From: Flavobacteriales bacterium
GTDB lineage: Bacteria; Bacteroidota; Bacteroidia; CAIKAF01
NCBI GenBank assembly: GCA_025451235.1
Contig: JANWKT010000008.1
Coordinates: forward strand, 124,001 to 188,000
Reading direction: 5' to 3'
Length of the DNA stretch: 64,000 nucleotides
Numbering within the stretch: position 1 is the stretch's first letter; every line of letters starts with the position of its first letter. A model generated the notes under the pieces. The model saw only the letters and a list, made by a program, of their open reading frames with translations. It made no database searches and was not told the origin of the DNA. Positions 1 through 8,547 of this stretch are shown in pieces. Both the position numbers and the translations under genes were made by a program.

Positions 1-2
1 GG

Positions 3-1469
3 CTTGGATATAACACAAGTAACTATGCAGGTATCAATGCAGTGCAATACAATCCGGCTTTGATCACACAAACCAATTATGGAAAACTCGATATTTCTAT
101 CATTGCAGCCAATATGCATGTGGAGAACAACTATATTTTTGTGCATAGCAATACCATTACCGATCCCGTAACTGCCTTTAATGATCCGAATTTTGCGGAC
201 AGGTATATTCGGTTGAATGGAGGTATTGGCCATAAATCAGCCATTATTCATGCAAATGTTCAATCCCCCGCTTTCCTTTTACAAATCACTAAAAGAGATG
301 CTATTGGGTTTTGTGCAAGACCCAGGATATTTGTAAATGCTGATAACGTTGATCGACCTTTGGCCAGGCTCATTTACGAAGGATTGGATTATCCCCTGTA
401 TTGGGACCAATTTCATCAAAATGATTTTATGAGTGTAAGTGCCAATGCATGGATGGAATATGATTTTAGCTATGCAAGAACCATTTATATGAACGACCGG
501 TATAGGTTTAAGGGAGGGATCACCTTTAAATTATTGCAAGGTTTGAATGCATTTGGACTGGGTATCAGGGACTATAGATATAATTTTTACAATGACGATA
601 CCCTTGGGATATTTAATACCAATGTTCAATATGGAATGAACGACCATTTATACAACCAGGAATTTGCTTTCGATTTTAATGCACCTGGAGTAGCTTTCGA
701 TATTGGCTTTACGTTTGAATATATCCCCAATAAAAAAACAAAACGAGGTTTATACAGAAGAAGAAGCAATAAGGTAACCAAGTGGCCAGGAATTTTTGCT
801 CCTGATCAAACCAGGTATAAATATAAATTTGGATTGGCCTTTAATGACCTAGGTGCCATATTCTATGAAAGAGCACCACAAACAAGAGACTTTTTTGTAA
901 ATGTCGATTCCCTTCCTTTATCCGTTTTCGACGGAGTAAATAGCATTGCTGCAGCCAACGCCATTCTGCAAGCAAACTTTCAAATGAATGGAACAGATGG
1001 TGATATGACCATGGCCATGCCGGCCCATGTGAATATGTTTGGTGATGTTAGATTTAACTACAACCTGGGTTTGCATACAAGTTTAACGATGGGTTTTAAC
1101 CAAGGAAAAACTACGGCCTTTAAAAACCATTTCCTCTATCAATTAACCATTACTCCACGTTGGGAGATCAAGTGGTTCGGAGTTTATATGCCCATATGGG
1201 TCAGCCAGTATTTAAATGCACCCAATTTAGGAATATCTTTAAGGTTAGGTCCATTGGTGATTGGTACAGGTGATATCCTGGGTCACCTGATCAAAAGGGA
1301 ATATGCGGATATTGATGTGCATATGGCATTACGTTTGATCATTCCGCATAAGAAACAACGAGGTGGTAATAATGTGATGGGCGGTGGAAATAAAAGCGGT
1401 AAGAAAGGCAAGCATGGCAAAAGTGGAGGAGGTGCAGCTTGTGAAGATTTTAAACCACCCAAGAAATAG
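3..1469 (+). CDS. DUF5723 family outer-membrane-like protein, 5' end cut by window
   Basis: The reading frame is open from the window edge, so the start codon lies upstream; a GTG at 42 is only an internal codon. The visible first residues (LGYNTSNYAGINAVQYNPA) are the N-terminal signature I know from DUF5723 proteins, where a GNYAG-like block is followed by a YxNPA block. The rest is rich in aromatic residues and alternating polar/apolar stretches, which fits a beta-barrel or surface beta protein of the outer membrane. The last 35 or so residues are a Gly/Lys/Asn-rich, low-complexity tail with a single Cys, unlike the body. The family is Bacteroidota-specific and has no firm function. The gene converges on the leftward gene that ends at 1479. 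Confidence 0.8.
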   Translation, partial: LGYNTSNYAGINAVQYNPALITQTNYGKLDISIIAANMHVENNYIFVHSNTITDPVTAFNDPNFADRYIRLNGGIGHKSAIIHANVQSPAFLLQITKRDAIGFCARPRIFVNADNVDRPLARLIYEGLDYPLYWDQFHQNDFMSVSANAWMEYDFSYARTIYMNDRYRFKGGITFKLLQGLNAFGLGIRDYRYNFYNDDTLGIFNTNVQYGMNDHLYNQEFAFDFNAPGVAFDIGFTFEYIPNKKTKRGLYRRRSNKVTKWPGIFAPDQTRYKYKFGLAFNDLGAIFYERAPQTRDFFVNVDSLPLSVFDGVNSIAAANAILQANFQMNGTDGDMTMAMPAHVNMFGDVRFNYNLGLHTSLTMGFNQGKTTAFKNHFLYQLTITPRWEIKWFGVYMPIWVSQYLNAPNLGISLRLGPLVIGTGDILGHLIKREYADIDVHMALRLIIPHKKQRGGNNVMGGGNKSGKKGKHGKSGGGAACEDFKPPKK

Positions 1470-1478
1470 TTACATCCA

Positions 1479-2027
1479 TCATTTTTTTGAAGGTTGGATC
1501 TTTTTTACAACAAAGATCAGGAATGAACCGATAAAAATACCTCCCGATATAAGTCCCAGTATCCATTTTACCAGCGTATAAGTACCCAATGTTTTGGCGG
1601 TTGAAGTGAGTTGGTTTGGGTAATGGTTGATCAAACGAACAATCGTAAAGTTTTCAGCAAAATCAAAATATACCATGAGCAGAGGTATACATGAAAGGAG
1701 CAGGAGAAACCTTTTATCAGGAAAACTTTTTCGGAGCCAGTAGGCAATAGCGAAAAAGAAAAATGATCCGTAAGCTATGGGGAAAACAAAATCTTCGAAT
1801 TGATAAATGGATAGGAGTACCTGCCTTCCTTCTTCACCCACCCTTTCGAGATATTGGTAGGTTCCTGTTGGTTCTGAAGTTGGTTGGGTATCCAGCATGG
1901 TTGAACTACCAGTGGCATGGGCAACCTTCCTCAAAGCAAGCGGCATAATAAGAACAGACCAGATCAATGTAAAAATGAATAGGAGAAACAAAATATACCT
2001 AGAATATTTTGAGTCTAAAATTTTCAT
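1479..2027 (-). CDS. Small integral membrane protein, unknown function
   Basis: 182 residues with four hydrophobic stretches (about residues 10-32, 80-103, 108-123 and 150-175) and a loop of some 45 polar residues after the first, so a four-helix inner-membrane protein is likely. I do not recognise a family. The ATG overlaps the stop of the upstream DUF4292 gene by 4 nt (ATGA), so the two are probably translationally coupled and this is the last gene of the operon that begins at 5606. In other Bacteroidota the place after DUF4292 is, as I recall it, usually held by an EnvC/M23-type murein hydrolase activator; here it is not. A role linked to the envelope is inference only. Confidence 0.75.
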   Translation of the reverse strand: MKILDSKYSRYILFLLFIFTLIWSVLIMPLALRKVAHATGSSTMLDTQPTSEPTGTYQYLERVGEEGRQVLLSIYQFEDFVFPIAYGSFFFFAIAYWLRKSFPDKRFLLLLSCIPLLMVYFDFAENFTIVRLINHYPNQLTSTAKTLGTYTLVKWILGLISGGIFIGSFLIFVVKKIQPSKK

Positions 2028-2848
2028 TTTACCAAAAATATAGGCTCGTAATTCTCTGGGATCGAAAAAGGGAATTCAAGAATTGAATTCAATTCTGTTT
2101 TTGTATAAGTAAAATTGAACCGGGTATTGGCAGAGTCTCCAATAACGGTTAGCTGGGTGGTTTTAGGGAACATGATAGAATCAATGGATTCGAACTCTAG
2201 GTATTGAAGATCCATTTCCATTCTGTTGGCTGGATCATACATGAGGTTGCGTTTATGCAGGTTGTTGCTGAACCAAAGTGCCTGAAATAAATAGTTAGCC
2301 GGAGGTTTGTTATGTCTTGCATCCAGGTAAGTTTTAAAATCCGAGCTGGCAAGGATATCCTCACCTTCCCGGTTTTGGAAACATTTAAAGCTATTGATAT
2401 CAAAAATAAAGGTGGGATTTCCCATAAATATATTTTGTACCATCTGAAAGGAAACATCATAATTGATAAATTCTTCAATGGCTGAAAATTTATCCATGAA
2501 GTATTTTTTGTTGAGATAGTCGACAAACTGAACACTGTCGGGTGAAATTAATATCCGAAACGCTTCTATGATGGCTACTTCAGGTTTGATCTGGATCCAG
2601 ATCAAACTATCCTTTCTTATCCTTACCCTACCTTTTACACTGTTAGGTTTTCCATTGTTGTTAATATCTGCATTGAATTTTCCGTCGAACCATTCAAAGG
2701 CTCTATCATTACCAACAAACTGGCCGGGACTTTTTGTACTTGGTTTTACCTGGTCTCTTACTTCAATGGTTGGTTTTCTGGTTTTACAACTACTATCCAC
2801 TACCAGCAATAAAAAAACCGTTAGACAAAGGAGTAAGGATTTTTTCAT
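2024..2848 (-). CDS. DUF4292 domain lipoprotein (LolA/LolB-like fold)
   Basis: 274 residues. A TTG 15 nt upstream (2863) would extend the frame, but the ATG at 2848 begins a proper lipoprotein signal (MKKSLLLCL... with Cys21 after VVDSS), so that start is chosen. The mature part contains WFDGKFNADI near its start and IWIQIKPEVAIIEAFRILI, typical of DUF4292, a Bacteroidota family thought to resemble the lipoprotein carriers LolA/LolB. It is most likely anchored in a membrane facing the periplasm and may bind a lipid or acyl group. It starts 7 nt after the TPR gene stop and overlaps the next gene by 4 nt, within the nucleotidyltransferase-TPR-DUF4292 operon. Confidence 0.85.
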   Translation of the reverse strand: MKKSLLLCLTVFLLLVVDSSCKTRKPTIEVRDQVKPSTKSPGQFVGNDRAFEWFDGKFNADINNNGKPNSVKGRVRIRKDSLIWIQIKPEVAIIEAFRILISPDSVQFVDYLNKKYFMDKFSAIEEFINYDVSFQMVQNIFMGNPTFIFDINSFKCFQNREGEDILASSDFKTYLDARHNKPPANYLFQALWFSNNLHKRNLMYDPANRMEMDLQYLEFESIDSIMFPKTTQLTVIGDSANTRFNFTYTKTELNSILEFPFSIPENYEPIFLVK

Positions 2849-2855
2849 GCAGTTT

Positions 2856-4598
2856 TTATTCAACTAGTTTTTGCTGTTGGATCTTCTGATCAAGTAATGG
2901 AGAATGCTTCCCTAATGCAGTTTTTGCCTTTTCCCATTCTTCAACAGCTTTGGATACCTGGCCTGACTTGAATAGGATATCTCCGTAGTGCTCCAATACA
3001 ATTGCATAAGCATTCCCTCCATTTTGAATGCAGCTTTGAATCATGTTCAACGCCTCTGGAAGGTTGCCTGACTTGTACTCAATCCATGCGATCACATGTA
3101 ATACTTCGTAATTAGACGGCTCAATTTTTTTTGCCCGGTCTATCAACTCTCTTGCCTTTGTAAGATTGGGTGTTTTTGAAGTATTACACAAATAATAGGA
3201 ATAACTTTTTAATGCCAGCGTATTATTACCCTGGATGGCCAAGGCGGATTCATAATTTGCTTCTGCTTCACTCCATTTTTTTAATTCTCCATACACTTCA
3301 GCCATGCCTACCAGGAATTTAATCTTCATCATAGGATCATTTACGATGAGGTCTTTTCCTGATTGATAGGATTCAAGCGAGATCTCATAGTTACCTTTCA
3401 GATAATTTCCATAACCATGGTAATAATAGAACAAAGGCATACTTGGAAAAAGTTCAATGGCCTTGGCACTTTGGCTTTCCAGTTTATCATACATGCCCTT
3501 TTCGGCATATAATTGAAGCAATTGGTTCCATACCGGATATTTGTCAGCCTGATATTCAACCACCTTTTCAAATGCAAGAATGGCTTCATCTATTTTTTCA
3601 TCGCGAAGCAGAAAATCACCTTTCATCGACCAGGCCTTCGGTTCTTCAGGATGTACTTTTAAAAGAATATCCATCAACTCTTCCGCCTCCTTTTTTCGTT
3701 GAGCATTATTGGCAGATAATTCATAATAAGAAAGCATGATCTTTATTTTATTGTCGATCTCAACTTCTGGGTTATTGAATGCCAGCTTGAGATACTCATA
3801 CGCTTTTTCTGGCTGGTTATTATCCTGATAATAATTGGCCATGGCCAGATGGATGATGGGATTGGTAGGATCCAGTTCCAACACTTTCTGGAACATAACC
3901 ATTGCTTTTTCTTTTTTATTGATATTTAAGTAGAACTCCGCGAACATTCCATAATATTCCGGTTCATTTGGAAAAGCAGCAATCAACCTCTCCATTTCTT
4001 TTTCGGCCGCATCGTATTTTCCCTGTGCCAGGTATAGCTTTTGTTTCTGTAAAATGATCTCCGGGATGATTCCCAGCTTTTTTTCGAGCTTATCATAAAT
4101 AGCAATGGCGCCTTTATATTGTTTGAGGTAAATGAGGATATCGGCCTTTTGAAGTTGGTAATCCTGGTCATCAGGCGCAATTTTTAATAATTGATCATAT
4201 ACTTTGGATGCTTGCTTTATTTTACCTGTTTGTACCAATAGATCAGCATATAGAACGAGAAACCATTTGTTCTTAGGTTCCAGATCAGCGGCCTGCTTGG
4301 CATAGCTAACTCCTACGGTAGGTTGTTTCAGTTGGTTATAAAGAGAAGCTACTTCAAAATAAGCACCGGCGTTTTTTGGATCTTTAGCAATGCAGAGTAA
4401 GAAAAGGGAAAGTGCTTCCTTTTCATTTCCTAATATTTTTTGGGTGGTGGCATCATAATAATAAGAGATCACTTCAACCTCCTTGGCGGTAAGCACTCCA
4501 TCTTCGCCACTTTCGTTTTGAGCATGGATGGATGAACCTGCGGAGAGGATCAACCATCCGGTCATGATAAAATACGATATGAAAAATTTGAATTTCAT
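2856..4598 (-). CDS. Tetratricopeptide-repeat periplasmic protein
   Basis: 580 residues. Residues 1-26 form a signal peptide (hydrophobic core, SIHAQ cleavage region). The remainder is a nearly continuous array of TPR units with the usual W/L/G/Y/A/P spacing (for example GAYFEVASLYNQL, EPEYYGMFAEFYL, HLAMANYYQDN), about a dozen repeats, i.e. a superhelical protein-binding scaffold in the periplasm. The ATG directly abuts the stop codon of the upstream nucleotidyltransferase (0 nt between) and the DUF4292 gene follows after 7 nt. This order is conserved in many Bacteroidota and suggests a shared envelope-assembly role, but the partner is unknown. Confidence 0.88.
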   Translation of the reverse strand: MKFKFFISYFIMTGWLILSAGSSIHAQNESGEDGVLTAKEVEVISYYYDATTQKILGNEKEALSLFLLCIAKDPKNAGAYFEVASLYNQLKQPTVGVSYAKQAADLEPKNKWFLVLYADLLVQTGKIKQASKVYDQLLKIAPDDQDYQLQKADILIYLKQYKGAIAIYDKLEKKLGIIPEIILQKQKLYLAQGKYDAAEKEMERLIAAFPNEPEYYGMFAEFYLNINKKEKAMVMFQKVLELDPTNPIIHLAMANYYQDNNQPEKAYEYLKLAFNNPEVEIDNKIKIMLSYYELSANNAQRKKEAEELMDILLKVHPEEPKAWSMKGDFLLRDEKIDEAILAFEKVVEYQADKYPVWNQLLQLYAEKGMYDKLESQSAKAIELFPSMPLFYYYHGYGNYLKGNYEISLESYQSGKDLIVNDPMMKIKFLVGMAEVYGELKKWSEAEANYESALAIQGNNTLALKSYSYYLCNTSKTPNLTKARELIDRAKKIEPSNYEVLHVIAWIEYKSGNLPEALNMIQSCIQNGGNAYAIVLEHYGDILFKSGQVSKAVEEWEKAKTALGKHSPLLDQKIQQQKLVE

Positions 4599-5606
4599 TT
4601 ATTCGATGGTGGAGTAATCCCCTAAACTTAGTTCAGAACCTTTTTGCTTATAGATAGCATTGTTACCTATCATTGAATTGGATATAACTGAGTTGATAAT
4701 GGTTGTTTGGTTTTGGATGATAGAGTTCGTGATGATGGATTTTTCAATAATGCTTCCTGCTCCAATGGAAACATGTGGACCGATCACCGAATTGATCAGT
4801 TGTACATCAGCCCCAATGTAACATGGCTCTATAATAACGCTATTGCTGTTCAATATTTTCTGAGAGACCAGATTTTCGGTTACTTTAACAATTTCGAGCA
4901 CTCTTTGATTGGTAAAGATGGTGGCGTCTTTATTCCCGCAATCCAACCATTCGTTTACCTGCCCGGTAATAAACTTGACCCCTTTTAACTTCATATTTTC
5001 AAGGGCATTGGTGAGTTGAAATTCGCCCTTTTCCTTGATATTGTTATCAATGAGGTATTGTAGCTCCTTTTTAAGAGATTCACCGTCTTTAAAGTAATAG
5101 ATACCAATAATGGCCAGATCCGTAATAAATTCTCTGGGTTTCTCAATAAACTCAGTGATCTCTCCCTTATCATTGAGTTTTACCACCCCAAACTGGCTTG
5201 GATCTTCTACCCTGTGTACCCAAATAATGCCTTCATGACCGGTATCTAGCTTAAAGTCGGCAGAAAATAACGTGTCGGCAAAGGCAATCACTACTTTTCC
5301 TTCCAGGGCTTGTTCGGCGCAAAGTATAGCATGTGCCGTACCTAAAGCCTCCTCCTGATAATATATGGTGCCACGAGCTCCTACTTTTTCAGCAATGTAA
5401 AGGAGTTTGGCTTCCACTTCCACTCCAAAGTCACCTACGATAAAGGCCACTTCATCGATCTTTTCGTTACATACTTTGGCAATATCCTCCACCAAACGCT
5501 GTACGATCGGCTTTCCGGCGATGGGGATCAATGGTTTTGGAACTGTTAGGGTATGTGGCCTCATTCTTTTGCCCATACCCGCCATAGGGATAATAATGTT
5601 CATCAA
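4599..5606 (-). CDS. Sugar-phosphate nucleotidyltransferase with left-handed beta-helix tail
   Basis: 335 residues. Residues 3-240 are a nucleotidyltransferase domain: the NTP-binding loop PMAGMGKRMRPHT followed by PKPLIPIAGKP near residue 30, FADTL (metal-binding Asp) near residue 110, and FIEKP near residue 155. The C-terminal 80 residues are hexapeptide-type repeats rich in isoleucine and asparagine (IGADVQL, IGPHVSIGAG, IITNSIIQN), a left-handed beta-helix. This resembles glucose-1-phosphate thymidylyl- or uridylyltransferases, which activate sugar phosphates for glycan synthesis; the true substrate cannot be told. Two Met codons are adjacent at the start. It heads the leftward operon and is divergent from the flavoprotein gene, with 55 bp between the start codons. 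Confidence 0.88.
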   Translation of the reverse strand: MMNIIIPMAGMGKRMRPHTLTVPKPLIPIAGKPIVQRLVEDIAKVCNEKIDEVAFIVGDFGVEVEAKLLYIAEKVGARGTIYYQEEALGTAHAILCAEQALEGKVVIAFADTLFSADFKLDTGHEGIIWVHRVEDPSQFGVVKLNDKGEITEFIEKPREFITDLAIIGIYYFKDGESLKKELQYLIDNNIKEKGEFQLTNALENMKLKGVKFITGQVNEWLDCGNKDATIFTNQRVLEIVKVTENLVSQKILNSNSVIIEPCYIGADVQLINSVIGPHVSIGAGSIIEKSIITNSIIQNQTTIINSVISNSMIGNNAIYKQKGSELSLGDYSTIE

Positions 5607-5661
5607 ATAAATTTCTAACGACCTTGCAAAACTAATAAATACTTTGGGTTATTTTTGAGGG

Positions 5662-6729
5662 ATGGATCAAATGCTGATTGTAGGTGGAGGCTTGGCAGGG
5701 GCTATTTTAGCGGCAGAGTCCCACTCAAGAGGGGTCGATTTCAAATGGATCATTAGCCGTCATATCCCCTCTGCTTCATATGCAGCCTACGGAATGTGCA
5801 ATCCGGTGCATTTCAGGAATAAGGTTCCTGCCTGGAAATCAGATGAGTTTTTTGAATTGTCCAAATCCTTCTTTATGAATTGGCAGGAAAAGCTTGGACG
5901 TTCTTTTTATACTGAAATGCCCATTTATCATTTGGTGGTTGATCAGGAGGAGTTGATCCAGTGGAGACAAAATGTGGAAATAACTACCCTTTGGAAATAT
6001 ACCACCGGAGATCCTGACCCATCTATTCTTCCACAGGTAGGACCCGGTTACATCAATGGCATCAAGGTCCACCCTGCATTCTTTGTATCAATACCCGAAT
6101 TTGTGGACGGGGTCAGGGATTTTTTTAAAGAGAAAATTGAATGGACAGACTTGAATTCAAAGGATCTCATACAAACAGCCAAAAGTTGGGAGCATACAAC
6201 CCAGTCGTTTCATCCCATCATTTTTACGGATGGATTTCATGGTGCCCAAAACTTCTTTTTCCAAAAAGTTCCTTTCAATCCTTGTAAAGGCGAAATACTC
6301 ATCGTTAAAATCCCTGACCTTCATCTAAAGGTCGCCATACATAAAAAAGTAGTTTTGTTGCCACTTGGAAATGAAATTTTTATTTGTGGAGCTACCTACG
6401 AATGGGATGACCTGAGTTTCAATACGTCAGACAAAGGAAGAATGGAATTGGAAAAGGACCTTCGGGATATCATAGGGAATGGTCGTCCATATGAAATTCT
6501 TGACCAGAAAGCTGGGGTAAGACCCGCCATATCCGATAGGCGACCTGTGGTGGGCTGGCATCCAGGGTATAAGGGAATAGGTATCCTGAACGGATTCGGA
6601 AGCAGAGGTTTAATGGTTGGTCCTGCCGCTGCTGCCGACCTTCTGAATAATATACAGCTGGGAACAGCCATTATGCCTGATTGGGATGTTTCGAGGTTTA
6701 AAAAAAGACTACTCAAAACACATCCCTGA
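5662..6729 (+). CDS. FAD-dependent oxidoreductase, DAO family
   Basis: 355 residues. The dinucleotide-binding Rossmann loop VGGGLAGAILAAE lies at residues 7-19. An Ala-Ala-Tyr-Gly-Met-Cys-Asn-Pro segment near residue 45 sits where D-amino-acid-oxidase-like enzymes contact the flavin, and the C-terminal GIGILNGFGSRGLMVGP is the usual second FAD motif of the DAO family. It probably oxidises an amine or amino acid in the cytoplasm; the substrate is unknown. In family members such as MnmC and thiazole synthase partners the same fold is used, but no fused domain is present. It is divergent from the operon starting at 5606. Confidence 0.85.
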   Translation: MDQMLIVGGGLAGAILAAESHSRGVDFKWIISRHIPSASYAAYGMCNPVHFRNKVPAWKSDEFFELSKSFFMNWQEKLGRSFYTEMPIYHLVVDQEELIQWRQNVEITTLWKYTTGDPDPSILPQVGPGYINGIKVHPAFFVSIPEFVDGVRDFFKEKIEWTDLNSKDLIQTAKSWEHTTQSFHPIIFTDGFHGAQNFFFQKVPFNPCKGEILIVKIPDLHLKVAIHKKVVLLPLGNEIFICGATYEWDDLSFNTSDKGRMELEKDLRDIIGNGRPYEILDQKAGVRPAISDRRPVVGWHPGYKGIGILNGFGSRGLMVGPAAAADLLNNIQLGTAIMPDWDVSRFKKRLLKTHP

Positions 6730-6790
6730 AATGTTGATGATCGTTTTATTAAATTGGAACGATCCTTGAAATAGTTTGGATGTTTTATTC

Positions 6791-6798
6791 TAATTTTG
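6791..6798 (+). promoter_or_regulatory. Candidate -7 box (TAATTTTG)
   Basis: An exact match to the Bacteroidota -7 element TAnnTTTG, with a TTG at 6766-6768 that could act as the -33 element at a spacing of 22 nt. It lies 26 nt before the ATG at 6825. A longer reading from 6780 would place the box inside the coding region, so the box also argues for the shorter start. Confidence 0.5.
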
Positions 6799-6824
6799 CA
6801 GAACCAACTAACGTGCTTAAATGC

Positions 6825-7532
6825 ATGAAAATTAAAATCCTCATCTTTTTTTCCCTTTTTAGCGGGTTGTTTATACCCAGTTTTGCCATTAAAAATGTTT
6901 TGATTTTAGGCGATTCGCATTTTGTGGGACATTTTGGTGAGTATGTGCATACGAATTTGCATGAAACCAATAAATATGATGTTTTTTCTATTGCTATATC
7001 AGGTGCAGGAAGTAAGCACTTTACCATGACGTTAAAGAATTTTTGTTGCGGTTATAAAATACGGTTTAGTTGTGCAGGTGTTGAAAAAGAAGAGCAAGAA
7101 GACCATAAAAAAAAGTCAGACATCATTATCCTTGAAAAATCTTCTTCCGGCACCAACGGGATCATTGGAAAAACATGGATGGGGAAACTCCCCGAAATGA
7201 TGTCGTATTGGATGCCCGACCTGGTGGTTTTTTCATTGGGAAGTAATAATGTAAATGCCCACCAGGCATTGGTCGACATCATAAGATCCTACCATGCTAC
7301 TATACCTATTATTTGGATAGGCCCTTTTAAAAGGAAAGGGAATACAGAGAGATATAAAATGATTGAAAAGACAGTAAAAGAGAATTCAAATATACACTTG
7401 GTGAGGAGTGACGATATTTTGGGGCATGATACCATAACGATGGCCCATTATTACGGTAAAACAGCTCAAAAATGGGCCAATAAAGTTACCGACAGGATGA
7501 AGCCCCTTCTGACTGAAATTTTGGGTGAATAA
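6825..7532 (+). CDS. Secreted SGNH/GDSL-type hydrolase
   Basis: 235 residues from the ATG at 6825; the frame opens 45 nt earlier, but this start gives a clean signal peptide (MKIKILIFFSLFSGLFIPSFA) and fits the promoter. Block I is LILGDSHFVGHF with the nucleophile Ser31. Block III is FSLGSNNVN with the conserved Gly and Asn. A likely Block V is MAHYYGKTAQKWA, which supplies the His, although the Asp usually three residues before the His is Thr here. Members of the family hydrolyse esters, often acyl groups on glycans or lipids; with a signal peptide it would act outside the cytoplasm. A Cys-rich insert (NFCCGYKIRFSCAG) near residues 70-85 is unusual. Confidence 0.78.
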   Translation: MKIKILIFFSLFSGLFIPSFAIKNVLILGDSHFVGHFGEYVHTNLHETNKYDVFSIAISGAGSKHFTMTLKNFCCGYKIRFSCAGVEKEEQEDHKKKSDIIILEKSSSGTNGIIGKTWMGKLPEMMSYWMPDLVVFSLGSNNVNAHQALVDIIRSYHATIPIIWIGPFKRKGNTERYKMIEKTVKENSNIHLVRSDDILGHDTITMAHYYGKTAQKWANKVTDRMKPLLTEILGE

Positions 7533-7570
7533 TTTTTTTCGGGTCTCATGAAGGTATATAGCTAAAGATG

Positions 7571-7578
7571 TAACTTTG
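7571..7578 (+). promoter_or_regulatory. Candidate -7 box (TAACTTTG) right at the start codon
   Basis: An exact TAnnTTTG match that ends 3 nt before the ATG at 7582. If functional, transcription would begin at or next to the start codon and the mRNA of the DUF4271 gene would be leaderless. No confident -33 element was assigned. Confidence 0.4.
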
Positions 7579-7581
7579 TGC

Positions 7582-8529
7582 ATGCCTCAACAGGATCAAC
7601 CACAAGCTTTTGTATTTAGGGATTCACTGCATTTGGATACCATCTGGCTCGACATTGATGCGTTGCCTGCCAAGAGATTTAATCCAATTGATACGCCTGA
7701 GCTGGTGTTATTTAATATTGATTCCGCAATAGCACACCAGGTAGAATGGGGGCAGGTAGACACTTTTAAATTGCACCGGATGGAGAGGCCCGATACAGTT
7801 TTTAAGGAATCATTTTTAAATATTTACCATACTCCCGGAAAAACCGGAACTCCAGAAACAGCCCAGAAACCTACTACTCAGTTGATCATGTCGGCGCTGG
7901 TTTTGCTCATTTTATTTGGGAGCCTTGCCATTATTTTTACCTCCTCTAAAAACAGGCTTTTAAGGTATTTTCTTTCCCTTTTTGATAAAAGAAAATTTAA
8001 GGACTATTTCGCCGAGGAGAACCCGGGATTTATGCCAACGGTACCCGTTGTTTACTTGCTACAATCTATGGTAGTAGGTTGTGTGGCAGCTGTTTGGCTA
8101 ATGGCCAAGCTGGGGGTCGATTCGTCCATTCAGTTCATTGGTACCAGTATTTTGGTGATGGCTGGGTTTGCGGTTGTACCACTATTCAGGAATACCTTGA
8201 TCCTTGTATTGGGGAATATATTCATGATCCAGCAGGAAACCAGAAAGCATATTTTTATTTCCTATCTAACCCATTCGTTTTTGTTCCTTCTTTTATTGCC
8301 CCTGGCTCTCCAGCAGGCCATTCATATACCCCAGCTTGAGCCCTATTTTAATACAGCTTTCTTTACTTGTTTCGGTTTAGCTATGGGATATCAATTAGTA
8401 AAACTTATACAAAATACCCCCTTCAGGGATATGAGTGCTTTGCTTTACATTTTTTTATACTTTTGCACTTTGGAAATCCTGCCCTTATTTTTGATTTATA
8501 AAGTGGTGAGTATTTATGCTTATACATAA
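7582..8529 (+). CDS. DUF4271 domain integral membrane protein
   Basis: 315 residues from the ATG at 7582 (a TTG two codons upstream is less likely). The N-terminal 95 residues are soluble; the rest holds about six or seven hydrophobic helices, beginning with LIMSALVLLILFGSLAIIF near residue 100. The length, layout and position directly before hemD match DUF4271, a Bacteroidota inner-membrane family of unknown function. The next gene starts 18 nt downstream, so co-transcription with hemD and rnpA is likely. A possible link to haem synthesis rests only on this conserved neighbourhood. Confidence 0.85.
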   Translation: MPQQDQPQAFVFRDSLHLDTIWLDIDALPAKRFNPIDTPELVLFNIDSAIAHQVEWGQVDTFKLHRMERPDTVFKESFLNIYHTPGKTGTPETAQKPTTQLIMSALVLLILFGSLAIIFTSSKNRLLRYFLSLFDKRKFKDYFAEENPGFMPTVPVVYLLQSMVVGCVAAVWLMAKLGVDSSIQFIGTSILVMAGFAVVPLFRNTLILVLGNIFMIQQETRKHIFISYLTHSFLFLLLLPLALQQAIHIPQLEPYFNTAFFTCFGLAMGYQLVKLIQNTPFRDMSALLYIFLYFCTLEILPLFLIYKVVSIYAYT

Positions 8530-8547
8530 CTAAACGAACGAACCTAA

